Of a stretch of 64,000 nt of DNA, positions 34,732 through 45,840 are shown piece after piece (the first letter of the stretch is position 1; every line of letters begins with the position of its first letter). The translations under genes and the position numbers were made by a program. The stretch comes from Phyto melanocephala (lineage: Eukaryota; Arthropoda; Insecta; Diptera; Rhinophoridae), in contig OW799237.1 in the NCBI GenBank assembly GCA_941918925.1, positions 77,573,126-77,637,125 on the forward strand. The letters run 5' to 3'. The notes beneath the pieces were generated by a model. That model ran no database searches. It was not told the DNA's origin and saw nothing but the letters and a program-made list of their open reading frames with translations.

Positions 34732-35348
34732 AAGGTTGGTTAAATTTTAAGGACCGATGTTGACTTTAAATAAAACACAAATTATTAAGGATATTATTAG
34801 TATTTCTTTTTTCAATTATAATATTTGTATGGTTTAATTATGTATTTAACAAAATATCGGCCAATTGGACCCCCCATCTTTAGCGCCACACCTCTATCTG
34901 ATGGTCCAAATTTTCAATGACAATGTTGATGCTCAATTGTTGGGCATGATGATGAGGCGAGGTTGACTGCTATTTTGCCACACTATCGCAAAAACTAGCA
35001 GTGGTTCCCATTCATCGAACTAAGAAGGCATTCACAGATTTTCTAACATTTTATACAGACCTGTTTTGCAGAAATTTAAATATTTTTTACAATTCTCCCG
35101 ATTGTGGACGAATTTAAACGATTATGTTGATCAAAAGAATTACGAAGTGCACAAAATGCATTTTGATTTGAACGCCCATTTTTATAAAAAACCTGAATAA
35201 CTTTAAAGCGTTGCTCATTTGCGTATCTTTCCGCAGATCAAATTGAATAAGTTTGAGATTGAGAAATGTCAAATGAAATGCAGAAAACAAATTTAAAGAT
35301 TAGGTATTGTTCACCTTCAACATGGGCCCTTAAAATTTAACCACCCTC
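34732..35348 (-). mobile_element. Internally deleted mariner nested in the Helentron-like element
   Basis: TA-flanked ends AAGGTTGGTTAAATTTTAAG and its inverse. It matches the mariner at 44.7 kb at both ends, with most of the transposase gone. Traces of the N-terminal region remain on the minus strand (ATGCAAATGAGCAACGCTTT-like). Confidence 0.85.
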
Positions 35349-35984
35349 TACAAAGAAAGTGATACATATTTTATTATAAAGAGATTATTCCATAGCGATT
35401 AACAAAATAATAAATATTGTGCTTTAAATGTACACAAAATTGGTGGTGGGTATAAAAGATTCGGCACAGCCGAATATAGTGCTCTTACTTGTTTTTTGGT
35501 ATCATTATCGATCTTCTCAGTTGTCTATAGCTGAAGAAATGGATTTTCGTTTTTAATTTTAGGAAAAAAAAACGCCTAGGCATTGTATTTTTGTGCTTAT
35601 ATCTCCATTTGTTTTAAGCCAATTTGGTAGTAAAGCAAAAACAGCAACAGGAAAAGGTTTTTCAAACTACGGCTTGTAATCTGGTATCCTTAGAATCTTA
35701 ACAAATTAATTAGGAGCTTTAGTGAGTTGATATCTTTAAAAGAAATACATATATATTGTTAATAATTGTTGCTGTCTATAACCATGCCAATTAGTGGCCG
35801 ATTTTTTACAAATAGCCTTTGAGCCATACCATTTCTATAAATAAAAGCAAGAGTGCCCATAAGACGGAGAAATTTGAATTTTCACTGTAAAAAATATAAG
35901 AAAAACCCAGAGGCAGTCGTGTTTATTTGATCTGACAGTTATCGGGCAATACCACATACAGATCGAAAAGATTTATACCACATA

Positions 35985-36836
35985 CAGATATGTGCAACAT
36001 GTGTGAATGTAAATATATGCGATTTGTAAGAATGAACCCGATTCGTGCACATTATGTTATTAATAGCAATCAGTTGGAATTGGTAGATAACTTCATTGAT
36101 CTTGGAATTCTGCTTGATTCAAAACTCAATTTCGTCCCGCACATAAATATGACTGCCAATAAAGCCAGAGGTGTAGTTGGTTTTGTAAAATGCTGGGCTA
36201 AAGAGTTTTATGATCCTTACGTCACTAAAAGTTTGTACTGTGCGCTTGTAAGGCTTATTCTAGAGTATGGATCTATAATATGGGATCTCATATATACAAT
36301 ACATTCTGATGCTATTGAATTCGTTTAAAAGCAGTTTCTGCTTTTTTGTCTTCGTGGGTTAAACTTTAACCCGATGAATTTTCCTTCGTATTCAGCTAAA
36401 CTCTCTCTTATTAAGCTGCCAACTCTGAAAAGCCGTAGAACTACACTCAACATATCATTTATTTTCAACATAATTACTAGCGAGATAAATAGGATCTAGT
36501 TTCCTTATCAACATTATTTCGTTTAATGTCCGACAACACCCATCGCGTAGTTTTACCCTTCTAGTGGTTCCATTTTCTAGAGTTAATTATTCCAATATGG
36601 AAAGTGTAATAACTTTAACAAACATTTTAAATTTTTAGATTTTTTCTTTAACTTCGAATGCAATTAAGAACAAAATGATAGTCTATTTAAATTCATAATT
36701 TTTATAAATATTATTGTTTTATTTCATATTGTATTAAACGTTTAATTATAACTTTATGTAACGTACATATATATTTTTTTAATTGTCTGTAAGGATTTAT
36801 TTCCATAGACAATAAATAATAAATAAATAAATAAAT
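35985..36836 (+). mobile_element. Non-LTR retrotransposon (Jockey-like), 5'-truncated
   Basis: The frame 35990-36328 contains the RT C-terminal region ELVDNFIDLGILLDSKLNF, then ANKARGVVGFVKCW and KSLYCALVRLILEYGSIIW. After a stop it continues FLLFCLRGLNFNPMNFPSYS and LIKLPTLKSRRTTLNISFIF, the usual end of Jockey-superfamily ORF2. The element closes with a (TAAA)n tail. Dead copy with several stops. Confidence 0.82.
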
Positions 36837-37018
36837 GTGGGCGCTTCTAAAAGTCGAGTTTTACCAATACGGGGACAGACCGTCACAGCTCAAACGATTC
36901 CCCGCCTTAAGCTTTCACAAAAAAATATATACTTTTTGGGATCAGAAATTAATTTTGTAAAATTACAAACAGAATGACAATGCTATATTAACCCTTGGCA
37001 TCACAGGTGAAGGGTATG
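36837..37018 (-). mobile_element. DINE-1/Helentron-like element, 5' fragment
   Basis: Inverse orientation: ATATATACTTTTTGGGATCA, CAGAATGACAATGCTATAT and terminal GGTGAAGGGTATG. It directly abuts the LINE tail. Confidence 0.7.
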
Positions 37019-37859
37019 ATAATGCTTTTCCACAGCAATTACATTCATAAATGTTTATATATCGCTACCTAAAACCCAAAATGTCACAATGAATATTTTG
37101 ATAGTTTCAAACTAGAAGTGCAAAAAAATATGTATGTTTAAATAAATAAAAAATGTTATGGTTTTAAATTTAAATTTCTCCAATAGAGTTATTTATAAAA
37201 TTACCACTTCATTTGGAAAGTCTTTTTGTATTTGTTGGCGTTAATTGATGAAATACACTGAAAGTATCTAAAAACTGCGGTTTTTAATTATATAATTTTT
37301 ACAACGTTTGTGGTTTTCGATAATGATATATGGTTTTGCGAGCACTAAATTCGTATTTAATAAAACGTTATATTAAAGAGATGTCATCTTTATTTTGACT
37401 TTAACAACAAGACTGACATTATTGACACACTCTTTCTGTAATTTGTATGTGTGTATGTTTAAAAAATTTTCACTAAGAAGACACAACAAGGTGTCAATTC
37501 AAGTACTCATACATACGTACATATAAACATTTTAAGACATTTATGACACCACTCTGAATACAATAAAAATATATATTTTTAAGCAAAAACACAAACAAAC
37601 AAACTAATGTCAAATATGTTATATTAATCGCAATGTTTCCTTTGAGGGTTGATGCCAGTTCAACTTTCTTCTCACATTTTTTATTTATAACTTTTGTTAA
37701 ACTTAAGTGTTTAACTTAAAAAGTTGTTATTATTTATTAACGCAGGAAATCAAACTACAAGGGACTGCGCAGATAAAAAAAAGTTCTAAATTCATAATAA
37801 GATATGCTCGACTATATGATACCCTACAGCCAAATATAAGTATTGCTGATTTTTACAGC
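37019..37859. other. Featureless AT-rich stretch
   Basis: No gene or bounded repeat was recognised. Confidence 0.45.
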
Positions 37860-38240
37860 TCTCTATCTCTCTATATAAAACAGTAACGTGACTGAATGAC
37901 TGACTGATTCATCATCACACTGCCCATACGCAAAAAACTAAAAGACATGAAATTTGGATAGTGGGGTCCTCTTCTGAGATATAGATCCACTAAGAAGGGA
38001 TTTTTGGAAATTGGTACTTAAAGGGGTAAAAACGGGTAAGATCGGTAACCTTATATCTGCTTAACTAAAAGTGATACAAATTAACTTGAAAAGGTATTGT
38101 TATCTACTTAAAAATTAAGCTGTCTGGCCTTTTTTTTTTTAACTTTCAACCCCTTAGGGGGAAAAATGGGTAAAACTATAATTAAGGACATTTTAGATAC
38201 AATGTTATTTTCAAATACATCAAGCTAGGAAAAAAAATTA
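37860..38240 (+). mobile_element. Helitron 5' end fragment
   Basis: TCTCTATCTCTCTATATAAA followed by GACTGACTGATTCATCATCA and AGACATGAAATTTGGATAG is the characteristic 5' sequence of many insect Helitrons. The 3' end is absent, and the adjoining inverted-repeat element begins about 150 bp later. Confidence 0.65.
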
Positions 38241-38408
38241 AAGTGTTAATAAGTTAATCCGCAAAAAAATATTCATAGGATTTCAGTACTTAAAAAAAAT
38301 ATTTATATTTTTAAAACAAAATTTTCTTATATTATGCAATAAGACATAATTTGATAATTATTATCGACTAATAGAATATAAATAACACTGTGCTAGTTGA
38401 AAAAACAG

Positions 38409-39063
38409 ACAAGCCGGGCACCTAGCGTTTTAACATAATTCGGGTACGCTAAATCCAGTGGTGCTCTCGGTTTTTTAAGATTGGCTCTGGTTTTCGAGAT
38501 ATACCGTTATATCGAAAATGGATGAGGTTGCATCACATATGTTCGCGTAACTCAAAAACGCTTTAGCTTATTCCAAAAACTTAAAAAAAACTTAAAATTC
38601 CGCAATAAAATTTCCTTTAAGAAAAGTAAAACTTCTTTCTAATATCCGTAGTCGTTTTAGAAAAATAATTTTTTTTTGAAAAAAAAATTCATTTTTTTAT
38701 CAAAATTTCGAAATTTTTGTTCTTTAAAAATTCATAAAAAATTAAAAAATGCAGCTATGCTTCTAATTTTTTGCAAACATATAAAAAACAAAGCTGCTAA
38801 CAAAACAAGCCATAAATGATTAAAATCTGTTAGCAACTTTTGATTTTATTCACAAAAGTCGACAAATTTTAATTAATTTAAGAATTTCATAAAACGCAAT
38901 ATTTGTATGGGAGCGCCCCTAAGGGATGGTGATAAAGGGAAAGTATAATTTAAGAAAATGTTAAGAACAAAAAACAATGAAGGTCGGTCATACATTTTAT
39001 CCCCCTAGGAGTGAATCCTAGGCCTTAGAAACAAATGTTGGGAATGAAAAATAAAGTTGCGCT
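38409..39063 (+). repeat. Left long terminal inverted repeat
   Basis: Begins GACAAGCCGGGCACCTAGCG and ends near AATAAAGTTGCGC. Pairs with 40842-41495; by eye differences are scattered single bases. Confidence 0.9.
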
Positions 39064-39146
39064 GGTCATATATTTGGCCCGTTTAGGGGTATCTCAGGCG
39101 CTGCAGGTGCAAAATTTAAGGCTAGGGTTCTACGTGTATAAAAAAA

Positions 39147-39245
39147 TTTTAAATTAGTGACATGTAGCAAAACTGCTTTTAAGCTACTTTTGGAAGAATC
39201 AATGAATAAGCGCCAATCTCCAGGATTACATTCATTTTGCATTGT
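39147..39245 (-). repeat. Inverted duplicate of an internal coding segment
   Basis: This 99-bp stretch is the reverse complement of 39734-39832 (one or two mismatches), the part coding NPGDWRLFIDSSKSSLKAVL. It lies upstream of the gene in opposite orientation, so a read-through transcript would fold into a long stem. Confidence 0.9.
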
Positions 39246-39472
39246 GCAACGGTATTTGGCATGGTTCTTGGAATTAAAAATTAAAACATAGTATTTTTTA
39301 TACAGCGGGTATAAACAGAAGAAAAATGATTTATATGTCTTATACTGAAACAGCATATGCTCGATTTCCGCTGCCACATTCTGATGAAATTACTGTTCCG
39401 GGTAGCCATATACCAACATAACATATTCCCTCAATAATTCATTCTGTTGAAGCGGATAGACCAGCTACTTCA

Positions 39473-40708
39473 ATGTATCAACCGTCATGCATCACGGTTC
39501 CATGCAGTCACAATGAAATCACGCAAGATCGTCTGGATATAATGGTACGGCGTCTAAAATTATCTCAAAGACAGAGCATTCTCTTGGCAAAAGAGTTAAA
39601 ACGAGCTAATATTTTAGCACCAGGTGTACAAACATACGGGGCTATCAATCGCCATAGACGATTTACGACTTTTTTTAAATCTATTGAGAATAATTCTATT
39701 GCGTATTGTACTGACATCCGCGGATTGGTTTTAACAATGCAAAATGAATATAATCCTGGAGATTGGCGCTTATTCATTGATTCTTCCAAAAGTAGCTTAA
39801 AAGCAGTTTTGCTACATGTCACTAATTTAAAAAGTCCTATTCCGATAGCACTTAGCACAAATACTAAAGAGACATACGCAGCAATGAAAAAAATAATACA
39901 GTTAATTAAATATGAAGACCACAAGTGGAAAATATGCGCAGATTTAAAAGTGGTAGCTCTTTTAAGAGGCATGCAATTGGGCTATACTAAAAATATGTGC
40001 TTCATGTGCTTATGGAATACGCGTTTCGATGGCGACCAGTACAATACACGGGATTGGGCTTTACGTGAGGAAAGCAGATTGCATAGAAACAATGTTATTG
40101 AATTACCACTTGTGTCGATGGAAAAGATTTTGCTTCCTCCACTCCACATCAAACTGGGTATTGTAAAAAATTTTATAAAAGCATTGAGCCCAGATGGTGT
40201 TGCTTTTACCGAATTGCACCGAATTTTTCCACGATTAAGCGGCATGAAAGTAAAAGAAGGTATGAACTCTAACTACTTTATTAAATTAGATTTATATTTC
40301 ATTTCATAATGTTTCTATTTTACAGGAATTCTTAATGGACCGGACATTCGCCGTCTTATGAAGGACCATCAATTTGAGGTTGCATTGAATGATATCGAGC
40401 TATTGGCCTGGAATTGTGTGAAATCAGTAATAGAAAATGTATTAGGAAATCATCGGTCTGAAAACTGGCGAATTTTAATCAAAAATATGCTAACCGCATT
40501 TAAAAACTTAAACGTTAGAATGTCATTGAAAATACATTTTTTGCATTGCCATGCCGAAAAATTTAATGAACAATCACCAGCCGAGTCTGATGAACATGGC
40601 GAGAGATTTCACCAAGTAACAGCCAGGCTCGAACACTGGTATAGCGGCAAACAACTTGATTCGCTATTAGGGGATATTTGTTGGAATCTGCAGGAGGAAG
40701 AAGAATAA
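39473..40708 (+). CDS. Putative transposase-like protein of an unclassified family, 389 residues, one intron
   Basis: Exon 1 39473-40259, intron of 66 bp (GAAG|GTATGA to TTTACAG), exon 2 40326-40708. Conserved-looking blocks: LSQRQSILLAKELK (30-43), NPGDWRLFIDSSKSSLKAVL (94-113), KICADLKVVALLRGMQLGYT (153-172), a CFMC pair (176-179), LPPLHIKLGIVKNF (221-234), MSLKIHFLHCH (328-338) and SDEHGERFHQ (350-359). D103, D157 and an acid in 351-355 could be a D-D-E/D set on an RNase H-like fold (inference). I recall many arthropod and Hydra proteins with these blocks, some labelled Cc8L18.2-like, with no assigned function. In-frame sequence upstream from ATG 39326 (MIYMSYTETAYARFP) is cut by TAA at 39419, so the copy may lack about 49 N-terminal residues. 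A relative lies at 20 kb. Confidence 0.8.
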
Positions 40709-40841
40709 ATTTCTAAATAAAAACTACTTAACAACAAAAAATTTTTAGTTTGGTTATATAAAAAATTCAAAAATTTCATCTTTTCTGAAAAAATCAAAAG
40801 TTGTAGACAGACTTTAATCACAAATAGCTTATTTTGCACCT

Positions 40842-41495
40842 GCGCAACTTTATTTTTCATTCCCAACATTTGTTTCTAAGGCCTAGGATTCACTCCTAGG
40901 GGGATAAAATGTATGACCGACCTTCATTGTTTTTTGTTCTTAACATTTTCTTAAATTATACTTTCCCTTTATCACCATCCCTTAGGGGGGCTCCCATACA
41001 AATATTGCGTTTTATGAAATTCTTAAATTAATTAAAATTTGTCGACTTTTGTGAATAACATCAAAAGTTGCTAACAGATTTTAATCATTTATGGCTTGTT
41101 TTGTTAGCAGCTTTGTTTTTTATATGTTTGCGAAAAATTAGAAGCCTAGCTGCATTTTTTAATTTTTTATGAATTTTTAAAGAGCAAAAATTTCGAAATT
41201 TTGATAAAAAAATTAATTTTTTTTTTCAAAAAAAAAATTATTTTTCTAAAACGACTACGGATATTAGAAAGAAGTTTTACTTTTCTTAAAGGAAATTTTA
41301 TTGCGGAATTTCGGTTTTTTAAGTTTTTGGAATAAGCTAAAGCGTTTTTGAGTTACGCGAACATATGTGGTGCAACCTCCTCCATTTTCGAAATAACGGT
41401 ATATCTCGAAAACCAGAGCCAATCTTAAAAAACCGAGGGCACCACTGGATTTAGCGTACCCGAATTATGTTAAAACGCTAGGTGCCCAGCTTGTC
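40842..41495 (-). repeat. Right long terminal inverted repeat
   Basis: Reverse complement of the left arm, from GCGCAACTTTATTTTTCATT to CGCTAGGTGCCCAGCTTGTC. Confidence 0.9.
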
Positions 41496-41952
41496 ACGAA
41501 AAAAAAGTGTCAATTTCATGCACAGTGTAATTATTTAAGAAAAGAAAGAAGAAAATTCCGGATTTTCGTCCGGTAATTGTTACGAACCTCCGTTGATTCC
41601 GAATTTGAATCTGGGGTAAAACTCAGCCTGTCCGGGTTCTCACAATAATAAATTTATTTTTGAATAGCAAATCCTAATTATATATATTGATTTTTACTCT
41701 TTATTTTGTAACCACAAGCTCCAACTGCCTCCTATTTACGAACCAATTGTAATTTAGTTATTTCTTTTATCTGGATGTAATCTAAACCTCTAAACTCCCC
41801 GAATGTTATCCAGAAATTTCTATTCCACACCCTTGCCTCTTTCTCTATTCTGTCGAATGTAATTCCACAAAACTGTTAGGTACTTTTTAGAACATAATTA
41901 AACTTATGCAAACAGGATTTATTCACTTAAAATCATGTCTATTAAAATATTA

Positions 41953-42206
41953 GCGGAAATCACCCTTCGTTGCAAACATGATGCAAATGTTGCAGATCTT
42001 GCAAGTCTTTTATATATTCTTTTGCAAACGTTGCTTTTAAAAATTTCCAACTGTTTTTAGTATTGGAAATAAGTGCTTGTGTGGGAAATGTAATTTTAGT
42101 GTATATAGTTTTTGTGTTGTTGCAAACTTAAGAATATAAATATATACTAGACTTGCTAGATCTGCAACATTTGCATGATCTGTTTGCAACGAAGGGTGAT
42201 TTCCCC
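41953..42206. mobile_element. Foldback MITE with 5-bp target duplication
   Basis: Long inverted arms (about 65 bp) start GCGGAAATCACCCTTCGTTG and end with the inverse. TATTA flanks both sides (41948-41952, 42207-42211). The other copy of the host repeat (about 61346-61362, inverse) has the empty site AAAATATTATTTATTG with a single TATTA. Confidence 0.88.
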
Positions 42207-42585
42207 TATTATTTATTGTTAAAAAGATATTTAGAGGTTTTAAACTTGAAATTCGTACATTGATATGGAAACACTAAAAAGGTACTTTTTCTCCATCTTA
42301 TGGTACTTTTTGTATATTCTAAGTTTATGAAGCTAAAATTTTGAAATTAGAAATTATTGATCCGAGGCGAAACTGAAAATATTTGGTCGATCAAAAATAT
42401 TATTAATCTAGATTTGGGAAAATATTGACTGATTGTTAAAAATAGAGACTTTTGATCCAAGTTGAGATGAAAAATATATTGGATACTCTTTCAGATTTTT
42501 ATGGTACTTTTTGTATTATAAAGCTGGAGTTTCGAAATTAATAACTTATGAAATCGGCAATACAAAAGTACTTTTTCTTATTTTT

Positions 42586-43733
42586 ATGACCGTCACACGA
42601 TAGTGTAAAAGGGTCTATATAGGTTTGTCATTCCGTGTGAAATTTCTAAAATTTTCATTTCCGACCCCATAAAAGCTTATGAATAGGGGAGTCGATTAAG
42701 CACTGTTCGTCTGTCCGTGTGTATGTTGAAATCAACTTTTTAAAAACCCTCGACATCCCCAATAACCATGTAAGTTATCAAAATATCAGAAATATTTGGG
42801 AGCAGATTGGTATTGGAAATCAGCATTATCGCCCATAAATATCTGAGATATGAGCAAATAAACACGACTGCCTCTGTTTTTTTTTGCATATTTTTACCAT
42901 AAAAACTTAAATTTTCTGGCTTCAGGATAATTTATAGGAACGGTTGTTGGATTGGTTTTGGTATGCTTCTAGAGATACTAATGAAAAATTTTGGACAAAT
43001 TGGTCACTAATCGGCAAAGTTATAGGCAAAAAATATATATTTTTTTTAAATATATCAAACATTTTTTAAACTCCTAAATAATTTTTGAGCACGCTTAAGA
43101 TACCAAATTATAAGCCGTAAACTCATATAATTATTTCTAGGAAAAACTAACAAATCGGTTTGAAACCAACTGAGATATAAGCACCAAAGTACAACTGCTT
43201 CGGTGTTTTTCCAATAATTTACAAACGAAAATAGATTTTTTTTCAGTTTTTATATTAACAAGAGAGACAATATTGGGATCAAATGAAAGGACTTGAGTAT
43301 TAAAATTTAGTTAGATATGAAAAGTAAAATAAATCAAGGTGGCGTCCTAGATTAAATGGCGATAATATGAGTCAAATATACATAGTAGTTACAATTTTGT
43401 CCCCTCCACAATATTATTATCAAGAAAAGCGCTCAACCAGCACAATGTAGTAAACTATTAAAAAGTGTAAAATCCAAGATGGCGTCTGAAACAAAATGGC
43501 GGAGCGATTTTTTTTAACCCCATCAATATGGGTATCAAATGAAAGGGCTTAGATAGTAGAATACAGTTAACTATGTAAAAATACAAAATCAAAGATGGCG
43601 TCGAAAATAATAAGGAAAAATGGCGTATAACATGAAATCTAAAATCTAGCCTAAGCTACGATGTAGTCATTATACATGACGGTAAAGGGTATTATCAGAT
43701 TCGGCAAGGTCGAATATAGTGCTCTTATTTGTT
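42586..43733 (+). mobile_element. DINE-1/Helentron-like element
   Basis: 5' block with GGTTTGTCATTCCGTGTGAA and CCGACCCCATAAAAGCTTAT; middle with AAGATGGCG repeats (43340-43620); 3' end GTAAAGGGTATTATCAGATT, hairpin TTCGGCAAGGTCGAA, GTGCTCTTATTTGTT. Confidence 0.8.
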
Positions 43734-44200
43734 TATTGTACTTTTTATACTTTCTATGTTTATGAACATACATTCTTTTATTAGTGACTATTGATCCGAG
43801 GTTAAGTGTTATGGGCGGCCAAAAAGTTAATTTTTCCCATTTTTATGAAATTTTTTGTATTTTGAAATGTATGCACATAGAGTTTTGATGTTAGGTACTT
43901 TTAATTCCAGTTGAGTTTTAAAATTATACAGGAGAAACAAATATTACTTTTCTCTTTCTTATGAATCTAAAATTTGGAAACTCAGAAGCATAAATCTTGG
44001 CTGACATAGAAGATTGGCTTGTCTCAATATGTCCTTACAGTACTTTTAAATTTTTCAAAATAAAATTTTTTAGAGAATCAAATTTTCATAAATTTAACGC
44101 AAAATTATTTAGTAATAAAAAAAGAACTTGATTATTCAATATATATTAAGAACTGCGCTATGGAAGTAGCAAAATATCTAGTTAAAAGATAAAATATATT

Positions 44201-44667
44201 TTTAAACTAAAAGATTATGTTAAGTTTCCGATGTTCTTTAATGAAATTAAAGTAGATAACGAGGATTTCCTGAACATTTTTAAATTTTTTCTTAATTTAT
44301 CATTAAATATGAATAATTATATTAATTAAAACAGGCCTTAACATTTTTTTTAACATTTTGCTATTTAGTGCTTTTCTTTAACTCATGGCAACTTTTGTAA
44401 GTTGTTACATAAAACTTTCTTGTCATTGGCTTTTTCTATTATGTAATCTTATACAGCTGTGGCAAAAAAAAAGATTTTTTAATATAAAATTTAACCAAAC
44501 CTAAAAAGTTTACTATAGCAAGCTATTTATCCTTGAAAACAACCTAAATTCGTTTTTTTTCAAATCACACAAAATAGTAATAAGGAAAAAATTAAATAAT
44601 TATTGCAAGAAAAGAGTTCTAAGTTGTCAACTAACAATAGCAAATTGAAGTTGTTGTCACAAATGTA
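44201..44667. other. Featureless AT-rich stretch
   Basis: No recognisable gene or repeat. Confidence 0.45.
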
Positions 44668-44782
44668 AAGGGTGGTGAAATTTTAAGGGCCAATGTTAAA
44701 AGTGAACCACACCTAAACGTCAAGTTGTTTTTTCTGCATTTCATTTGACATTTCTCAATTTCAGACCAACTTAATTTGAACC

Positions 44783-45840
44783 ATGGAAAGATACACAATC
44801 GAGTAACGCGTTAAAGTTATTTAGGCTTATTATAAAAATGAACGTTAAAATCAAAATGCATTTCGTGCACTTCGTGATTTTATCGGTTAATTTAATCGTC
44901 CAAATGTGCAAAAAATCGGAAAAATCGTACAAAAATTTGAACAAATCGGGTATGTAGGAGATGTGAAAACACCAGTGCGTGCTCGTACAGCTCGTACTGC
45001 AGAAAATATTGCTGCTGTTCGTGATAGTGTGGCTGAAGAGCCGTCCACCTCAACTCGTCGTTGTGCCCAACAATTGCACCTCTCACGCTCGTCGTTGATG
45101 AACATTATGCATAAAGAATTGCATTTAAACTCTTACAAGGTGCAATTGAATCAAGAACTAAAGCCTCTTGACCATTCCAAATGTCGACCATTCCAATGGT
45201 CAGAATTGTGGCATGAAATGGCAACCGTGGATAATAAACTTTCGAAGAAACTCATCTTCAGTTATGAGGAACATTTTCACCTCAGTGGATTCGTCAATAA
45301 GCAAAATTGCCGCATTTGTGCGAATGATAATCCAAGATTGATTGTCGAAAAACCGATGCACCCAAAAATAGTGACTGTTTGGTGCAGTTTATGGTCTGGC
45401 GGCATCATAGGGCCGTATTTTATTCCAAAATGAGGCCGGTCAGGCAGTTACTTACTGTGAATGGTGTTTGCTATCGTGAGATGATAACGAACTTTTTATG
45501 GCCCGAATTGAAAGATATTGATGTGGACGAAATGTTGTTTCAACAGGACGGATCCACTTGCCACACCGCTAACGAAACAATGGCTCTTTTGCGCGACAGA
45601 CAAATTCAATAGCCTTGACATCTCACGTGGTGGCGATGTCAGTTGGCCGCCAAGATCATGTAATTTGACACCGTTGAACTTCTTTCTTTGGGGTAGTTTG
45701 AAAGAAAAGGTGTACTTCGATAAGGCAGCAACAATTCAAGAGCTAATGGATGAGATGATTCAGCACATTAACGGCATAGAATCTCAATAATGCCTCAGAA
45801 TCATCGAAAATTTGGACCATTGCATGGAAGTGTGCCGTTA
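44783..45840 (+). pseudogene. DD41D mariner transposase, inactive
   Basis: Starts MERYTIE then stops; recognisable blocks are GDVKTPVRARTARTAENIAA, EEPSTSTRRCAQQLHLSRSS, LHLNSYKVQLNQELKPLDHS, the first catalytic block read as IFSYEEHFHLSGFVNKQNCR, HPKIVTVWCSLWSGGIIGPY, then in other frames EMLFQQDGSTCHTANETMA and PPRSCNLTPLNFFLWGSLKE. Relative to the family, the first Asp is Tyr and the last Asp of TPLD is Asn. Three or more N-terminal stops and two frameshifts add to that. The spacing between the second and third catalytic positions in undamaged relatives is 41 residues (rosa-like), by my count from memory. Confidence 0.85.

Larger units (their letters stand above)
33430..35493 (+). mobile_element. 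Long DINE-1/Helentron-like element carrying an internal mariner
   Basis: Begins TATACCCGCCACCAAAAAAT, has the family core (ACCCCATAAAGTATATATAT, then ATGTCCGTCCGCCCGTCTGT) and ends GGTGGGTATAAAAGATTCGG, hairpin CGGCACAGCCG, TGCTCTTACTTGTT. Its middle has 287-bp tandem repeats and an internally deleted mariner. A second copy in inverse orientation starts at 63112 with the same mariner at the same position. Confidence 0.85.
38386..41527 (+). mobile_element. DNA transposon with ~650-bp terminal inverted repeats and an unclassified spliced protein
   Basis: The outermost 8 bp are CACTGTGC / GCACAGTG, flanked on both sides by TAA (38383-38385 and 41528-41530), a likely 3-bp target duplication. From GACAAGC (38409) inward the arms match almost base for base for about 650 bp (38409-39063 against 40842-41495); the outermost 20-30 bp between are diverged. 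The unique core carries one spliced gene (39473-40708). CACTG ends plus a 3-bp duplication resemble the CACTA/CMC superfamily, but the protein does not show a CACTA transposase that I recognise. High arm identity suggests a young or gene-converted insertion. Confidence 0.85.
41880..44200 (+). mobile_element. Repeat element with internal AAAGTACC modules, copy 1 (interrupted)
   Basis: The sequence here is repeated in inverse orientation at 59.6-61.5 kb. Both consist of degenerate modules reading roughly GGTACTTTTT..GTTTATGAA..TTGATCCGAGG..GACCAAAAAGG, 130-200 bp each. This copy is interrupted by a MITE (41953-42206) and a Helentron-like element (42586-43733), both absent from the other. True ends and classification are unknown. 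Confidence 0.65.

Noticed and set aside
39066..39377. 103-codon minus-strand frame containing NPGDWRLFIDSSKSSLKAVL
   Set aside because: It is the inverted duplicate of the plus-strand transposon gene plus unrelated flanks, not an independent gene.
42000..42190. Repeated TTGCA words suggesting a CRISPR-like or direct repeat array
   Set aside because: They belong to the arms of the foldback MITE; CRISPR is not expected in an insect nuclear genome.
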